This document shows, piece after piece, positions 37,935 through 47,519 of a DNA stretch of 64,000 bases. The position numbers and the translations under genes are program-made. The DNA is from CAWGET01 sp963821715 (GTDB lineage: Bacteria; Bacteroidota; Ignavibacteria; Ignavibacteriales; Melioribacteraceae): assembly GCA_963821715.1 (NCBI GenBank), contig CAWGET010000006.1, positions 1,084,381 through 1,148,380 of the forward strand. The letters run 5' to 3'. The notes below the pieces were generated by a model. The model worked only from the letters and a program-made list of their open reading frames with translations, ran no database searches and was not told where the DNA came from. Each line of letters opens with the position of its first letter. Positions within the stretch are counted from its first letter, which is position 1.

Positions 37935-40823
37935 TTAAAATTGTATTGCAAAACCAAAAGTTATTGTCCTGGGTAAATTCCTGTATTTAATTACATCGGG
38001 AAAAGGAGCTCCATTTGTTTTGGTCTCGGGATAATCATTAAATCTCGAATTTATAAATCTAACTCTGTCTTCCGGTGAAGCAGATTTAACAGCGTCAATG
38101 TTAGTCCATGTATCATTAAAAAGATTTCTCACTTCAACAAAAATTGCTGGTTTTAGAAATCCAAAATCGAGATCTTTTCTTATTCTTAAATCAGCATTTT
38201 TATCCGCTGTGCGAATGAATTGAGTTCCGGCTTCTGAAAACACATGACTGGATATTTTATCGTGAGGATAATAAACCTGGTAATCCAAAGCAATTTGTAT
38301 ATTTGCAAAAACTCCCATAAAGAATGTAAGATCAGTTGGAGTCAATAAGGTCAATCCAAATTTCAATCTTGACGGATCATAAAGGATGAAGTCGCCGATG
38401 TCCTGGACTCTGCTAACTTGAATATTTGATTCCGGCGGTGCTATCACATCCGGATCGCCCGATCTTCCGAAAATTCCTGTGCTCCAGGAATAATTTAAAT
38501 ATCCGCCCCAAATCCCTCTTAAAGGTCTTCTTATCGAAACTTCTATACCTTTTGCGTCTCCATAATCACCGTTGCCTGTGGTAAGGTATCTTCCACCGGT
38601 TCTTGTAATTACAGTAATTGGTCTGATTGTATTTGTAATATCTTTGTAATAAGCAGTAATGTCTGTTACAATTCCACCGATATTATGCTCAATTCCCAAT
38701 TCGTAGGCGACAGTTTTTCTCGGCTTCAGATCTCTGTTGCCTAAGTTATATGGAGCCGGATATACGGCATCGGGATTAGCTATATAAGTATTCAATATTC
38801 CGGAAACCATTTGATCTTCGGCGTCGCCTCCGGTTCCTTCTCCGTAATTTCCAAATGCTGCTCTTTGGAAGAAATGCCCATAACTAAAATGGAGAACGGT
38901 ATTTTCAGAGATCGGATGCGATATTCCAAGTCTCGGCGACAATTGCCCGAATGTTTCGGTTTTCACTGTAACAGGATTCGGAGATCTACCTTCTCGGGAA
39001 GCGGTATAAACATCAAGAGGATCATACACATCAATGTACTTTCTGTCATTAGGATTGTAGAAATCATATCTGAGTCCGAGATTCATTATCAACCCTTCAA
39101 ACTCCAGTTTACTTTGAGCATATACGTTTCCTTCAAAAGGATTATATACTTTGTCTTCTATTGCTGTAAAAGCTTTTGCTTCCTGGAATCTGTCCAGCAC
39201 ATAATAAGTCAGATCGGCGCCGCCTTTGAACTGCCAGCTTTTGCTGAACTGGCTCGTGTAATCGAATGACAAAGTCCAATCGGTGTTTCTGTCTTCACCT
39301 CTGTAATAATATCCTGTTGTGTGGAAACCAATCAAATTGCTAAAACCACCCGGAATTGGGTTGCCATTTTCATCATAAGCGCGAAGTCTGTCAAACTGCG
39401 GAACACCTTCTTCCCAGCCGTTTTCATCGTCAGGAAAAATTGAACGGCTTCTATACCTGAAAACTCTGTTTAATTTTATTTCGTAAAAAGTACTCGAACT
39501 CAATACGTGAGTAAATTGAAGCGTCAGTCCGTTAATTTCGCTTTCGGGATAGCCTTCAAAATCGTAATAAGCGTATTTATTTTCCAAACCATGACCAAAA
39601 ACCCATCCGGCGTTCATATAGTCCATTCCAGGATTTGTATTTGCTTCTCCGTAAAATCCTGAAAACATTAATTTAAATTTGCTGCTCAATCGGTATGTAA
39701 GTTTAGCTGAACCGTCAACCCAGGTTCCTTCGCTTCTGTAACTATTTCCTGTAATTGGCGGCTGAGATCTAAATTTTCCCGATACAAAAAAGTAAAGGTT
39801 ATTTATAAGCGCCGGGCCTCCGATTGATATTTCGGTTTGATAACTCGCTTGGTTGGTATAATCATTTAATGGCTGATGAGTATTGATATAATCCTGATAG
39901 GCTTCCTGCGGAGTCCAGGACGTATTCGGATCATTTCCTGAAACGCCTTTTGGATCTACCCATTGATCGGGATTATCTATCCACCATTGAAGATGCCTTG
40001 CATGCGTATTCTCCCAATATCTTTCAGTAGAATAATCGTAAAACGCAGTTCCCCAATGTTTAAGTCCGGGTGGCGTATATCTACCTTCAGCATAAAAATT
40101 TATATTATTTGTACCATCTTTAGTAACAATATTGAAAACTCCCGAACGGGCTTCTCCATATTCTGCATTAAAACCGCCGGTAATTATTTCTAATTCTTGT
40201 ATTGAAGTAAGATTAATATTGGTATAAGGTTCGAAATCAAGAGGATTTCTTGCACGGATACCGTCTATTAAAAACGCCACCTGGTCCAGACTTCCTCTTC
40301 TTACAAGCAATTCGCCACCTGCGCCCTGATCTATTCCCGGTAGGGTTGTTAAAATTTGCGATAATTGTTCTGCAGGTCTTGATGCAATTTCCTTCGCATT
40401 TACAAAATGCCTCGTAGAAGTTTGATCCTGTTCTACCAGTGGTCTTTCAGCGACTATAACTACATCTTCACCGACTTCGATGAAAGTTGGTTCTAATTTA
40501 ATATTAACACTTGTTGTATGATTGATACTAACACTTACAGCCTGTACTATCACAGTTTTATAGCCCACCATTGACGCTCTAAGATCATAATTTCCGGGAG
40601 GAACATTTAGTATATAGTAATCGCCATTTATGTCCGAAGCTGCCCCAAGGCTTAATTCTTCGATTAGAACATTAACTCCGGGTAAAGGAAGTCCTGATTC
40701 TGCATCGACAATTTTGCCGGTTATTTTGCCTCCGTCGGCAGCCGTTATATTTATAATTGAAATAAAAAAGAGAATCACGCAAGAAATTATTAAGCGATAG
40801 TAATATTTTCTTTTAATCTTCAT
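37935..40823 (-). CDS. TonB-dependent receptor (CarboxypepD_reg-like, plug and barrel)
   Basis: Outer-membrane active transporter, 962 aa. Signal peptide about 1-28; a carboxypeptidase-regulatory-like domain about 30-115 (GKIVDAESGLPLPGVNV...); plug about 120-235 (LVRRGSLDQVAFLIDGI, IITGGFNAEYGEARSG); then a 22-strand-type barrel ending in NLPRTITFGFAIQF. It is SusC-like in architecture, but there is no SusD gene anywhere in the window; the secreted protein 23 bases downstream holds that place. Cargo is probably oligosaccharide. Confidence 0.92.
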   Translation of the reverse strand: MKIKRKYYYRLIISCVILFFISIINITAADGGKITGKIVDAESGLPLPGVNVLIEELSLGAASDINGDYYILNVPPGNYDLRASMVGYKTVIVQAVSVSINHTTSVNIKLEPTFIEVGEDVVIVAERPLVEQDQTSTRHFVNAKEIASRPAEQLSQILTTLPGIDQGAGGELLVRRGSLDQVAFLIDGIRARNPLDFEPYTNINLTSIQELEIITGGFNAEYGEARSGVFNIVTKDGTNNINFYAEGRYTPPGLKHWGTAFYDYSTERYWENTHARHLQWWIDNPDQWVDPKGVSGNDPNTSWTPQEAYQDYINTHQPLNDYTNQASYQTEISIGGPALINNLYFFVSGKFRSQPPITGNSYRSEGTWVDGSAKLTYRLSSKFKLMFSGFYGEANTNPGMDYMNAGWVFGHGLENKYAYYDFEGYPESEINGLTLQFTHVLSSSTFYEIKLNRVFRYRSRSIFPDDENGWEEGVPQFDRLRAYDENGNPIPGGFSNLIGFHTTGYYYRGEDRNTDWTLSFDYTSQFSKSWQFKGGADLTYYVLDRFQEAKAFTAIEDKVYNPFEGNVYAQSKLEFEGLIMNLGLRYDFYNPNDRKYIDVYDPLDVYTASREGRSPNPVTVKTETFGQLSPRLGISHPISENTVLHFSYGHFFQRAAFGNYGEGTGGDAEDQMVSGILNTYIANPDAVYPAPYNLGNRDLKPRKTVAYELGIEHNIGGIVTDITAYYKDITNTIRPITVITRTGGRYLTTGNGDYGDAKGIEVSIRRPLRGIWGGYLNYSWSTGIFGRSGDPDVIAPPESNIQVSRVQDIGDFILYDPSRLKFGLTLLTPTDLTFFMGVFANIQIALDYQVYYPHDKISSHVFSEAGTQFIRTADKNADLRIRKDLDFGFLKPAIFVEVRNLFNDTWTNIDAVKSASPEDRVRFINSRFNDYPETKTNGAPFPDVIKYRNLPRTITFGFAIQF

Positions 40824-40858
40824 TGCGGCATTCCTAAATAATTATTTATTATTATTTA

Positions 40859-41812
40859 TCAATTCAGCGTAACAACTGCTTTAATAAAACCTTCAGGCTT
40901 TTCCTTTGCAGCTGTGAACGCTTCTTCTATTTGTTCTAATTTATATTTGTGTGTAACGAGCGGCTTCATTTTTATTTTTCCGGAATTCACCATTTCCATC
41001 CCTCTTCTTGATCCATCAAGAATAGTTCTCATATCTCTGAAATGTGCATTAACTATATCGAAAGCCATCCAATTCCAAAATCCCAAATCTTTAATAACTC
41101 TTTTGCCGGGATGGAATCCGAAAATAACAACTTTACCTTCCATTCTTGTAATTTTCGGAACTAAATCCAATGTAGCCTGAACTCCGCCGACTTCAAAAGC
41201 TACATCAACTCCCTCATCATCAGAAAGTCTTTTAATTTCTTTTTCCAATTTTACTTTTTGCGGATTTAATACAATATCAGCGCCCATCTTTTTTGCCTGT
41301 TCCAGCGCTTCATCTCTTACATCAATAGCTATAATTTTTGAAACACCCTGGTGCTTTAATTGCTGCAACAGAATCAAACCCATAAAACCGACTCCAACAA
41401 GTGCTACAGTATCAGATAATCTTACACCAGCCTTTAATAAAGCATTGGTAGTGCAGGAAATCGGTTCGGCTAATGCTTCTTCGAAAGTTATTTTTTTCGA
41501 GATCGGAAAAACCTGTTCTTCTTTTACAGCTACTTCTTCAGCAAAACCTTTCCCGAAAATCCACAAAGCGACACGATCTCCAACTTTGAATTTCTTAATC
41601 TTTTTACCTGTTTTAATTACAATTCCGGAAGCCTCGTGACCAATGAACCGTGGGTATTCCAAATTGGGAATTTTCTTTTCCCACTGATGAAGTTCTGAAT
41701 GACAAACTCCGCATGCTTTAATTTTTACCAATAATTCATCTTCTCTATATTCAGGAGATTCAATATCTTCAATTCGCCAATCGTGTGGACCGTAAAGTAA
41801 AGCAGCTTTCAT
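40859..41812 (-). CDS. Zinc-type medium-chain alcohol dehydrogenase
   Basis: MDR-superfamily NAD(P) dehydrogenase (317 aa). Catalytic-zinc ligands Cys in KACGVCHSELHQWEK (about 34-48) and His-Glu in IGHEASGIVIKTG (about 58); Rossmann loop VALVGVGFMGLI (about 140). The structural-zinc Cys lobe is not visible. It would interconvert a sugar alcohol or aldehyde and the matching ketone. It lies 35 bases upstream of the TonB receptor gene and about 60 bases downstream of the CBM9 protein gene, from which it is separated by a stem-loop. Confidence 0.9.
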   Translation of the reverse strand: MKAALLYGPHDWRIEDIESPEYREDELLVKIKACGVCHSELHQWEKKIPNLEYPRFIGHEASGIVIKTGKKIKKFKVGDRVALWIFGKGFAEEVAVKEEQVFPISKKITFEEALAEPISCTTNALLKAGVRLSDTVALVGVGFMGLILLQQLKHQGVSKIIAIDVRDEALEQAKKMGADIVLNPQKVKLEKEIKRLSDDEGVDVAFEVGGVQATLDLVPKITRMEGKVVIFGFHPGKRVIKDLGFWNWMAFDIVNAHFRDMRTILDGSRRGMEMVNSGKIKMKPLVTHKYKLEQIEEAFTAAKEKPEGFIKAVVTLN

Positions 41813-41838
41813 AAATAATATCCTGTATCAATATTTAG

Positions 41839-41865
41839 AGGTGCGGCATTATTCATACCGCACCT
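41839..41865 (-). terminator. Stem-loop between CBM9-like gene and alcohol dehydrogenase
   Basis: An 8-bp inverted repeat (AGGTGCGG...CCGCACCT) with an 11-base loop lies just after the stop of the two-CBM9 protein gene. No strong T-run follows on the minus strand, so it could be a weak terminator or a 3'-end stabiliser that lets the upstream gene be expressed more than the enzymes below it. Confidence 0.5.
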
Positions 41866-41874
41866 TTGAATAAA

Positions 41875-43815
41875 CTATTTAAGTAACAACATTTTCTTAG
41901 CTATTGCAGAATTACCTGCACGAAGTTCGTAGAAGTAAACTCCCGTAGCGAAACTAGATGCATTCCATTGAATTGAATGTTCACCGGCTGTTATAAATTG
42001 ATTGTTAATCAATGTAGCCGCTGTTTGTCCCAATACATTATAAATTCTCAAGGTTACTTTGGAAGCCTGAGGCACAGAGAATTTAATAGTTGTAGATGGG
42101 TTGAACGGATTTGGGTAATTCTGGTCTAATACATATCTATCGGGAATAAGACCACCAGTGTTAGGATCTTCAACACTTGTTACACCGGATTTGAAATTAA
42201 GCATTGCCCAGTAATCAGAGTTAGCTAAGTTATAGAATCCCGGATCTGCTTCTGCAGGAGCAGCCCAAGGATCGTTTGGAACATTCGGCTGCCAGGTGTA
42301 ATATCCGTATGCATCTCCGTATTGATCGAATGCCTGTGTTGAACCCATACTTCCTCCGACATTAAAAGCTATAGCCGACTGAGCAGCGACATGAGGATTG
42401 TAAATTGCCATTTCAACTTTCCACAATCCGGTCGCTTCATCGGTAGTAGCAACAAATCTTCCATAATTTGTAACATCAGGAACCATGAGGGAATCATCAG
42501 GACATCCTCTATATTGGTCGGGAACATAGGTAGTATCGCCGCCGTTCAGAGTTACATTCTCTTGGAGAATCCAATAATGATACGGACCATCAGGAGCGGC
42601 GTATCCATTTCCATCATACCAGCCCATCATATTTACACCAAGACGATTAGAAACAGAAACAAACAACTGATCTCCAATCCATTTCTCATCACCAAAAAGA
42701 TCTGTTGAATCGTTTACGAATTCATCAACTACCATGAAAACAAAAAGAGTATCTTTGGTCCAGAGTAGTTTTCCGTAGAGTTCATCAAATTCGGGCTCGG
42801 CAAGATCTTCCCTATAATATTTATTCGCCCAAATGTTATATCCGGTGTTCGAAATAAGATTAACATCTGTTGCATTATTCCAGACTTCTTCATCCATCAT
42901 ACCGTCTATTGTAACAGCTCCTGAATCGACCATAGGAACATCAAATTCCTCTCTTACAATATCATCCGGTCCAGGGGTAAACACAAGAATTGCCCAATGA
43001 GATGATGAAGCTAAATTGTAAAATCCTGGATCGGCTTCAGCAGGAGCAGCCCATGGATCGTTAGGGACGTTTGGCTGCCAGGTGTAATATCCGTATGCAT
43101 CTCCATTTTGATCGTTAGCGACGGTAGATCCCATACTACCGCCGATGTTGAATCCTACTCTTCCCTGTGCATTCACATTGGGATTGTAAATAGCCATTTC
43201 AACATCCCATACTCCGGTTTCTTCATTAAGATTAACAGAAAAACGACCATAATCTTCAGCATTTAGAACCATTGAAGAGTCGCCCGGACATCCGCGATAC
43301 TGTTCGGGAATATAGGTAGTATCGCCGCCATTAAGAGTTATCTGATCTCCAAGAATCCAGAAGTGATACGGACCATCGGGTGCGGCATATGAATTACCGT
43401 CATACCATCCCATCATTTCATTTCCGAGTCGATTCGAAATAGAAACAAAAAGCTGGTCTCCATACCATTTCCCAAAGAAAAGATCTGTTGAATCATTTAC
43501 GAATTCATCAATATGGACAAAAACATAAAGGGTATCTTTATTCCAGAGCATTCTTCCGTATAATTCATCGTACTCAGGCTCTGCGAGATCTTCCCTATAG
43601 TATTTATTTGCCCAGATGTTGTATCCAGTATTTGTAATAAGATTAGCTTCCGCTGCAATTCCCCATTCGGCTTCATCCATAACACCGTCAATGGTTATTG
43701 CGCCGGAGTCAACTTTTGGAACCTCCAATACTTGACGTTCAAAATCTTGTGAAAAAATAGTCCCGGCTAAAAACAGTAAAACCAGCCAAACAATATGTAA
43801 TTTTAGTTTGACCAT
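41875..43815 (-). CDS. T9SS-sorted surface protein with two CBM9-like domains
   Basis: Exported protein, 646 aa. Sec signal about 1-22. Two near-identical units follow (about 30-277 and 292-539), each opening with ITIDGVMDEAEW / VTIDGMMDEEVW, the start pattern of CBM9-like (DOMON-type) sugar-binding domains, and each containing NTGYNIWANKYYRED, DGPYH[FY]WIL and PNVPNDPWAAPAEADPGFYN. The tail has NYPNPFNPSTTIKFSVP and ends AKKMLLLK, the T9SS sorting signal. The gene has a perfect AAGGAGGT ribosome site, suggesting high expression. It probably binds the target glycan at the cell surface. CBM9-like is by pattern; ligand unknown. Confidence 0.85.
   Translation of the reverse strand: MVKLKLHIVWLVLLFLAGTIFSQDFERQVLEVPKVDSGAITIDGVMDEAEWGIAAEANLITNTGYNIWANKYYREDLAEPEYDELYGRMLWNKDTLYVFVHIDEFVNDSTDLFFGKWYGDQLFVSISNRLGNEMMGWYDGNSYAAPDGPYHFWILGDQITLNGGDTTYIPEQYRGCPGDSSMVLNAEDYGRFSVNLNEETGVWDVEMAIYNPNVNAQGRVGFNIGGSMGSTVANDQNGDAYGYYTWQPNVPNDPWAAPAEADPGFYNLASSSHWAILVFTPGPDDIVREEFDVPMVDSGAVTIDGMMDEEVWNNATDVNLISNTGYNIWANKYYREDLAEPEFDELYGKLLWTKDTLFVFMVVDEFVNDSTDLFGDEKWIGDQLFVSVSNRLGVNMMGWYDGNGYAAPDGPYHYWILQENVTLNGGDTTYVPDQYRGCPDDSLMVPDVTNYGRFVATTDEATGLWKVEMAIYNPHVAAQSAIAFNVGGSMGSTQAFDQYGDAYGYYTWQPNVPNDPWAAPAEADPGFYNLANSDYWAMLNFKSGVTSVEDPNTGGLIPDRYVLDQNYPNPFNPSTTIKFSVPQASKVTLRIYNVLGQTAATLINNQFITAGEHSIQWNASSFATGVYFYELRAGNSAIAKKMLLLK
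42199..42939 (-). repeat. Internal repeat unit 2 of the CBM9-like gene
   Basis: Second of two tandem coding repeats with a period of 786 bases (262 codons). DNA identity to unit 1 is high enough to see by eye, including silent positions around PNDPWAAPAEADPGF, so the duplication is fairly recent or kept alike by gene conversion. Confidence 0.85.
42985..43725 (-). repeat. Internal repeat unit 1 of the CBM9-like gene
   Basis: First (N-terminal) of the two tandem coding repeats; partner of 42199-42939. Edges are approximate: from the TIDGVMDEAEW block to the SSHWAILVF strand. Confidence 0.85.
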
Positions 43816-43872
43816 ATTATACCTCCTTTTTGTGAAAGAGTTGATTTATGTAGTTAAAGAACTACAACTTTT

Positions 43873-45171
43873 TTAAAATAGATATTTAATATTAACTGAG
43901 GGAAGAAAAGTATCTCCCGAATATTTTCCTGAATGAAATAAATTTTCTTCTTCATTTATCGTTTTTTCAATTCCTTTGGAATATGCCAGACCTGCATCCA
44001 TATATAAATCTTCAAACCAAAAACCTACACTGAATGAGATCCAATGATTATCAACATGGGGGTAAAGCATGCTGTAAGTTGAAGCGCTGTTTTGAGTTTT
44101 GCTAAAACGATAACCGAAACGAAGAGAAAGATTCGAATCAGTTATGTATTCTAAGCCAAACCCTATATTGAAAGAATTGTCGTAATTCAGCGGGAAATCT
44201 GTTCCTGAATATCCCGACAAAGAATCAACTTCCTTAAATCTTCCGCTCCAGGTTTGATTATCAAATTTGTACTGCTGATTTTCATTTACACCGCTCCATA
44301 AATAATAAGCCGCATCAACGTTTAAGTGTAATTTATTATTGAAGCTGTAGAGAATTCCGATCCCGAAATTCCAGGGAAGTTCAAAATCAGAAGAGAGATT
44401 AGTTTTTGCATCGAGCGAATCAAGATCAGATACCAATTTGCTTTCTGCAGTTCCTTCCAATGAAGCAGTTACAGGACTTTTAATAAATGCGCCGAATTTC
44501 ATTTTTTCCGAAAGTTCCGCCTGCAATCCTATTGTTCCTCCGAATCCCCAACTATCCAATCCATACTTAACCTGATATGCAGCAATTCCGCCGACCTTTG
44601 ATTCCCAGCCGGCATTTCCTCTGTAAAATGATAACTTATGATTTACCTGATAAATATTTGCGGAAACACCTATTCCAACTTTCCCGAATTTAATCCCAAC
44701 GGTCGGATTAATATTCTTAAATGAAAAATCATTGTAATGATCGAAAGCCAAAACTGCTGTGCTGGAATCTCCTTGTACAAAAAGTGCAAAGGGATAACTA
44801 ACTTTATATTGATACGCCGAATTATAATCAACTGCGAATGTCAAATTTTCACTCAAATTCCAGAACAATCCAAGGCTCACGCCTATATCATCGTCTCTGA
44901 ACGATCTGTAAAGATCATTGTTTTCATCGATGTAATCCTGCTGACCAAGCCGATCAAAGATAGATATTTCGAATGAACGTCCTTTCAGGAATGCAATACC
45001 TGCAGGATTTGTTGTCAGATTGGAGATTCCATCCGAACCTGCTGCATAAATCCCGTTGAGGGAAAAAGTTTTTGTACCGGAAAACGGAAAAAATGACGGT
45101 AGTCCGGCATATAAACTTGAAGCCAAAAATAAAGAGCTGATTGTGAGTATTTTGAATCTTTTCCAATTCAT
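43873..45171 (-). CDS. OmpP1/FadL-like outer-membrane protein
   Basis: Outer-membrane beta-barrel, 432 aa, signal peptide about 1-21 (SSLYAG). The N-terminal segment AAGSDGISNLTTNPAGIAFLKGRSFEISI resembles the FadL/TodX hatch region, followed by many amphipathic strands such as GIGILYSFNNKLHLNVDAAYY and LRFGYRFSKTQNS, ending SVNIKYLF. FadL-type channels pass hydrophobic or aromatic compounds. Here it lies in an operon with an ABC sugar importer, a GWxTD protein and a lipoprotein, so it may pass glycans or glycosides; that is inference. Confidence 0.75.
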   Translation of the reverse strand: MNWKRFKILTISSLFLASSLYAGLPSFFPFSGTKTFSLNGIYAAGSDGISNLTTNPAGIAFLKGRSFEISIFDRLGQQDYIDENNDLYRSFRDDDIGVSLGLFWNLSENLTFAVDYNSAYQYKVSYPFALFVQGDSSTAVLAFDHYNDFSFKNINPTVGIKFGKVGIGVSANIYQVNHKLSFYRGNAGWESKVGGIAAYQVKYGLDSWGFGGTIGLQAELSEKMKFGAFIKSPVTASLEGTAESKLVSDLDSLDAKTNLSSDFELPWNFGIGILYSFNNKLHLNVDAAYYLWSGVNENQQYKFDNQTWSGRFKEVDSLSGYSGTDFPLNYDNSFNIGFGLEYITDSNLSLRFGYRFSKTQNSASTYSMLYPHVDNHWISFSVGFWFEDLYMDAGLAYSKGIEKTINEEENLFHSGKYSGDTFLPSVNIKYLF

Positions 45172-45194
45172 TACTTTACTCCGGAATTCAATTC

Positions 45195-46142
45195 TTAATT
45201 TGTATTAAAAGTTGCATAAGCATATCCGGCGGCAAAACGAAGTCTGCCTTCGCCGTCCCATAAATCATTTGCAATCCAGATATAATATGTTTTATCTCTT
45301 TCCAAACCTTCAAGTTCAAACGGAACAAATGCTCTTGTCTGTGGAATAGTATCACCAACATTCAACGGTGAATTTATAACATTGACAGCGCCGTAAACAG
45401 TGTTACCGTTCTCGGTCGATTCAGAATAGACATCCCAGATAGTCGTTCCCGGATCATATTGAGATCCTTCGCAAATCCCAATTACGGAAATAGCAGAATC
45501 TTCAACGCCGGGCTGAGTAATTGTCCAATCAATAATGGGTCGGCCGCTGTTAGTTTCTTCTACGGAAATAATTCCCAATTGTCCAAATGTGCTTATTCCA
45601 TCTATATTTACAAATACATCTAAGCTTTTGGAATAATTGGCGAAGAAACTTGTTGATAAAAACAGTGAATCTGCATTTACTATGACTTGTCCCGATTCAA
45701 TAAGTGAATCTGCAATAAATATTTTCCCGGTTTGGCTCGAAGCTTTGTCCCATGCATCCTGTTTCATAACCCAGAATGTGTAATCCGTATCTTCATTTAA
45801 TTTTTCAATAGAATTTCCGCCAAATTGAGCAGTTAAATTTTGAGCCCCGGAAGGAGTTTCTCCGAAAAGCAATGGATATTCTAAATTGTTTCCCTCAGCT
45901 TTTACAAGCCATACTAAGGAAGAATCAAGTTTTGCCTCAGTTCCGCGGTTAACACCAAATACTGCAGCATAACCACCCACCCAGGTTATGTTTGGTTTAA
46001 ATGAAGATTCTTCGACCAGGATTGATGAAAGTTCAGGTCCGCCTGAATATGGTGCTAAAACATTATCATCTTCCGAGCAGGAAATAAATAATGGTATTAC
46101 TGTTAGAAAAACTATAACCACGTTAATTAAATTTTTATTCAT
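45195..46142 (-). CDS. Lipoprotein of unknown function
   Basis: Exported lipoprotein, about 315 aa. I use ATG 46142 (MNKNLINVVIVF), with an AGAG ribosome site; the lipobox is LFISC. No known domain is recognised; beta-rich segments such as LSSILVEESSFKPNITWVGG and KTYYIWIANDLWDGEGRLRFA recall Ig-like or cell-surface domains. It lies between the GWxTD gene and the FadL-like gene with 24-33 base gaps, so these three probably act together. Confidence 0.7.
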   Translation of the reverse strand: MNKNLINVVIVFLTVIPLFISCSEDDNVLAPYSGGPELSSILVEESSFKPNITWVGGYAAVFGVNRGTEAKLDSSLVWLVKAEGNNLEYPLLFGETPSGAQNLTAQFGGNSIEKLNEDTDYTFWVMKQDAWDKASSQTGKIFIADSLIESGQVIVNADSLFLSTSFFANYSKSLDVFVNIDGISTFGQLGIISVEETNSGRPIIDWTITQPGVEDSAISVIGICEGSQYDPGTTIWDVYSESTENGNTVYGAVNVINSPLNVGDTIPQTRAFVPFELEGLERDKTYYIWIANDLWDGEGRLRFAAGYAYATFNTN

Positions 46143-46175
46143 CTTAATTTCTCTTTTATTAAGAATGATTTCCAA

Positions 46176-47519
46176 TTACATTCTCTGTAATTCTTCTTTC
46201 CACAATGGATTGCTGACTTCACCTTCTTTATTAGAATGAAGAAGCGTATATCTTCCGTCACTTCTTAGATCTCCGAAAACAAAATAATAATCTCTCTGCT
46301 TTTGATAATTCCATATCTGATAAGGTTTACTTGAACTCTCAGAAGGATATCTTTCGATATTATCAGGCATCCCGTATTTTATCAAAATTAATCCTCGGTC
46401 GGTTTTCCATCCTTCGGTTTTTCCCCAGGAAAAATTTTCGTTTGCATATTGATATCTTCTAATTATACGATCCAGCAGATTTTCATTTCCGGTTCCGCTT
46501 TCATTTCTGCTCCAATACTGAACAATAAATTCTGTTTTTGCGCTAGTATTCAATTTTTGATATAGTTCATATTCTTTCTTATTTGAAGTAAGACGAATTA
46601 TCTCTCCAAATAATTCTTCCTGTTCTTTGGTTAATGCAGGTTTTTGTGTTAAATAATCGAGCTGAAGAATTTCAAAATTGCGCTCAACTGAATCAGATTC
46701 AGCAGAAGAAATTCCAGTCACGTTTATTTTTAGTTTATAAATTCCCGAAGGAACCGAAGCAATATTAAATCCTCTAGCTATTCCCGCAGTTCTACCGGAA
46801 ACCGATATTGAACCTTCGTCAAATTCTTTTACAATTTCTTTTTCATTATTGATGATTTGGTAATTTGCCGAAAACAAATTCTTCTTTTCTTCCGGATTAT
46901 TAATTTCCACATAAAAATAAAGCAGCGGATTCAGCAGACCATACTGGCGCGAAGGATTTGGAATTACAGATAAATTTCCTTTTTTGAATATTTCCGAATC
47001 ACGATTATCTTTTACTAAGTCGGACGCGAATTCAATATCACTTAAAAATATATCTGGTTCATCAGGAAAAGAAGCTTTGAATTTTTTAGAAATCTCGCCG
47101 GATTTTCCGCTAAAATTATCCTCGACTGTTAGCAAAATTTTATAACCTCCCGGCTCCAGGTTTGTTTTCCAGATATCTTTAATAATAAGATTATTTAATT
47201 GTTCAGAATCCTGTTTTATCTCTGCCTCGGTTGTCCAGCTTTCTTTTTTTACCGTTTGACCATCGCTTGTAATTTCAGCTGTAAACGTAAGATCGGAGTA
47301 TTGTTTATTGAGCCGTTTAGTTAATTTTAATTGATCGGCAAAAACGGATATATAAAATTCCTGATAAATTCTATCTTCATTTGAGAAAGAAGCTTCATCA
47401 AGATAAAAATCGACTTCTCCCGAACTTCTTCTTGGAATATCTTCCTGAGCGAAATTATCCTTTACAGATAACTGCAGAAGAATTAATGGAAGAAAATATT
47501 TTACAAATGACTTTTTCAT
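46176..47519 (-). CDS. GWxTD domain-containing protein
   Basis: Exported protein (447 aa), signal about 1-24 (VKDNFAQ). Beta-rich N-terminal two thirds (periplasmic/surface Ig-like folds), then a C-terminal GWxTD domain: FIVQYWSRNESGT, LLDRIIRRYQYANENFSW, GWKTDRGLILIKYGMPD and YQIWNYQ (about 325-425). The family is known from Ignavibacteria, Acidobacteria and relatives and has no settled function. Here it begins directly after the permease stop codon (no gap), so it is co-translated with an ABC importer, which is a useful clue to its job. Confidence 0.88.
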   Translation of the reverse strand: MKKSFVKYFLPLILLQLSVKDNFAQEDIPRRSSGEVDFYLDEASFSNEDRIYQEFYISVFADQLKLTKRLNKQYSDLTFTAEITSDGQTVKKESWTTEAEIKQDSEQLNNLIIKDIWKTNLEPGGYKILLTVEDNFSGKSGEISKKFKASFPDEPDIFLSDIEFASDLVKDNRDSEIFKKGNLSVIPNPSRQYGLLNPLLYFYVEINNPEEKKNLFSANYQIINNEKEIVKEFDEGSISVSGRTAGIARGFNIASVPSGIYKLKINVTGISSAESDSVERNFEILQLDYLTQKPALTKEQEELFGEIIRLTSNKKEYELYQKLNTSAKTEFIVQYWSRNESGTGNENLLDRIIRRYQYANENFSWGKTEGWKTDRGLILIKYGMPDNIERYPSESSSKPYQIWNYQKQRDYYFVFGDLRSDGRYTLLHSNKEGEVSNPLWKEELQRM

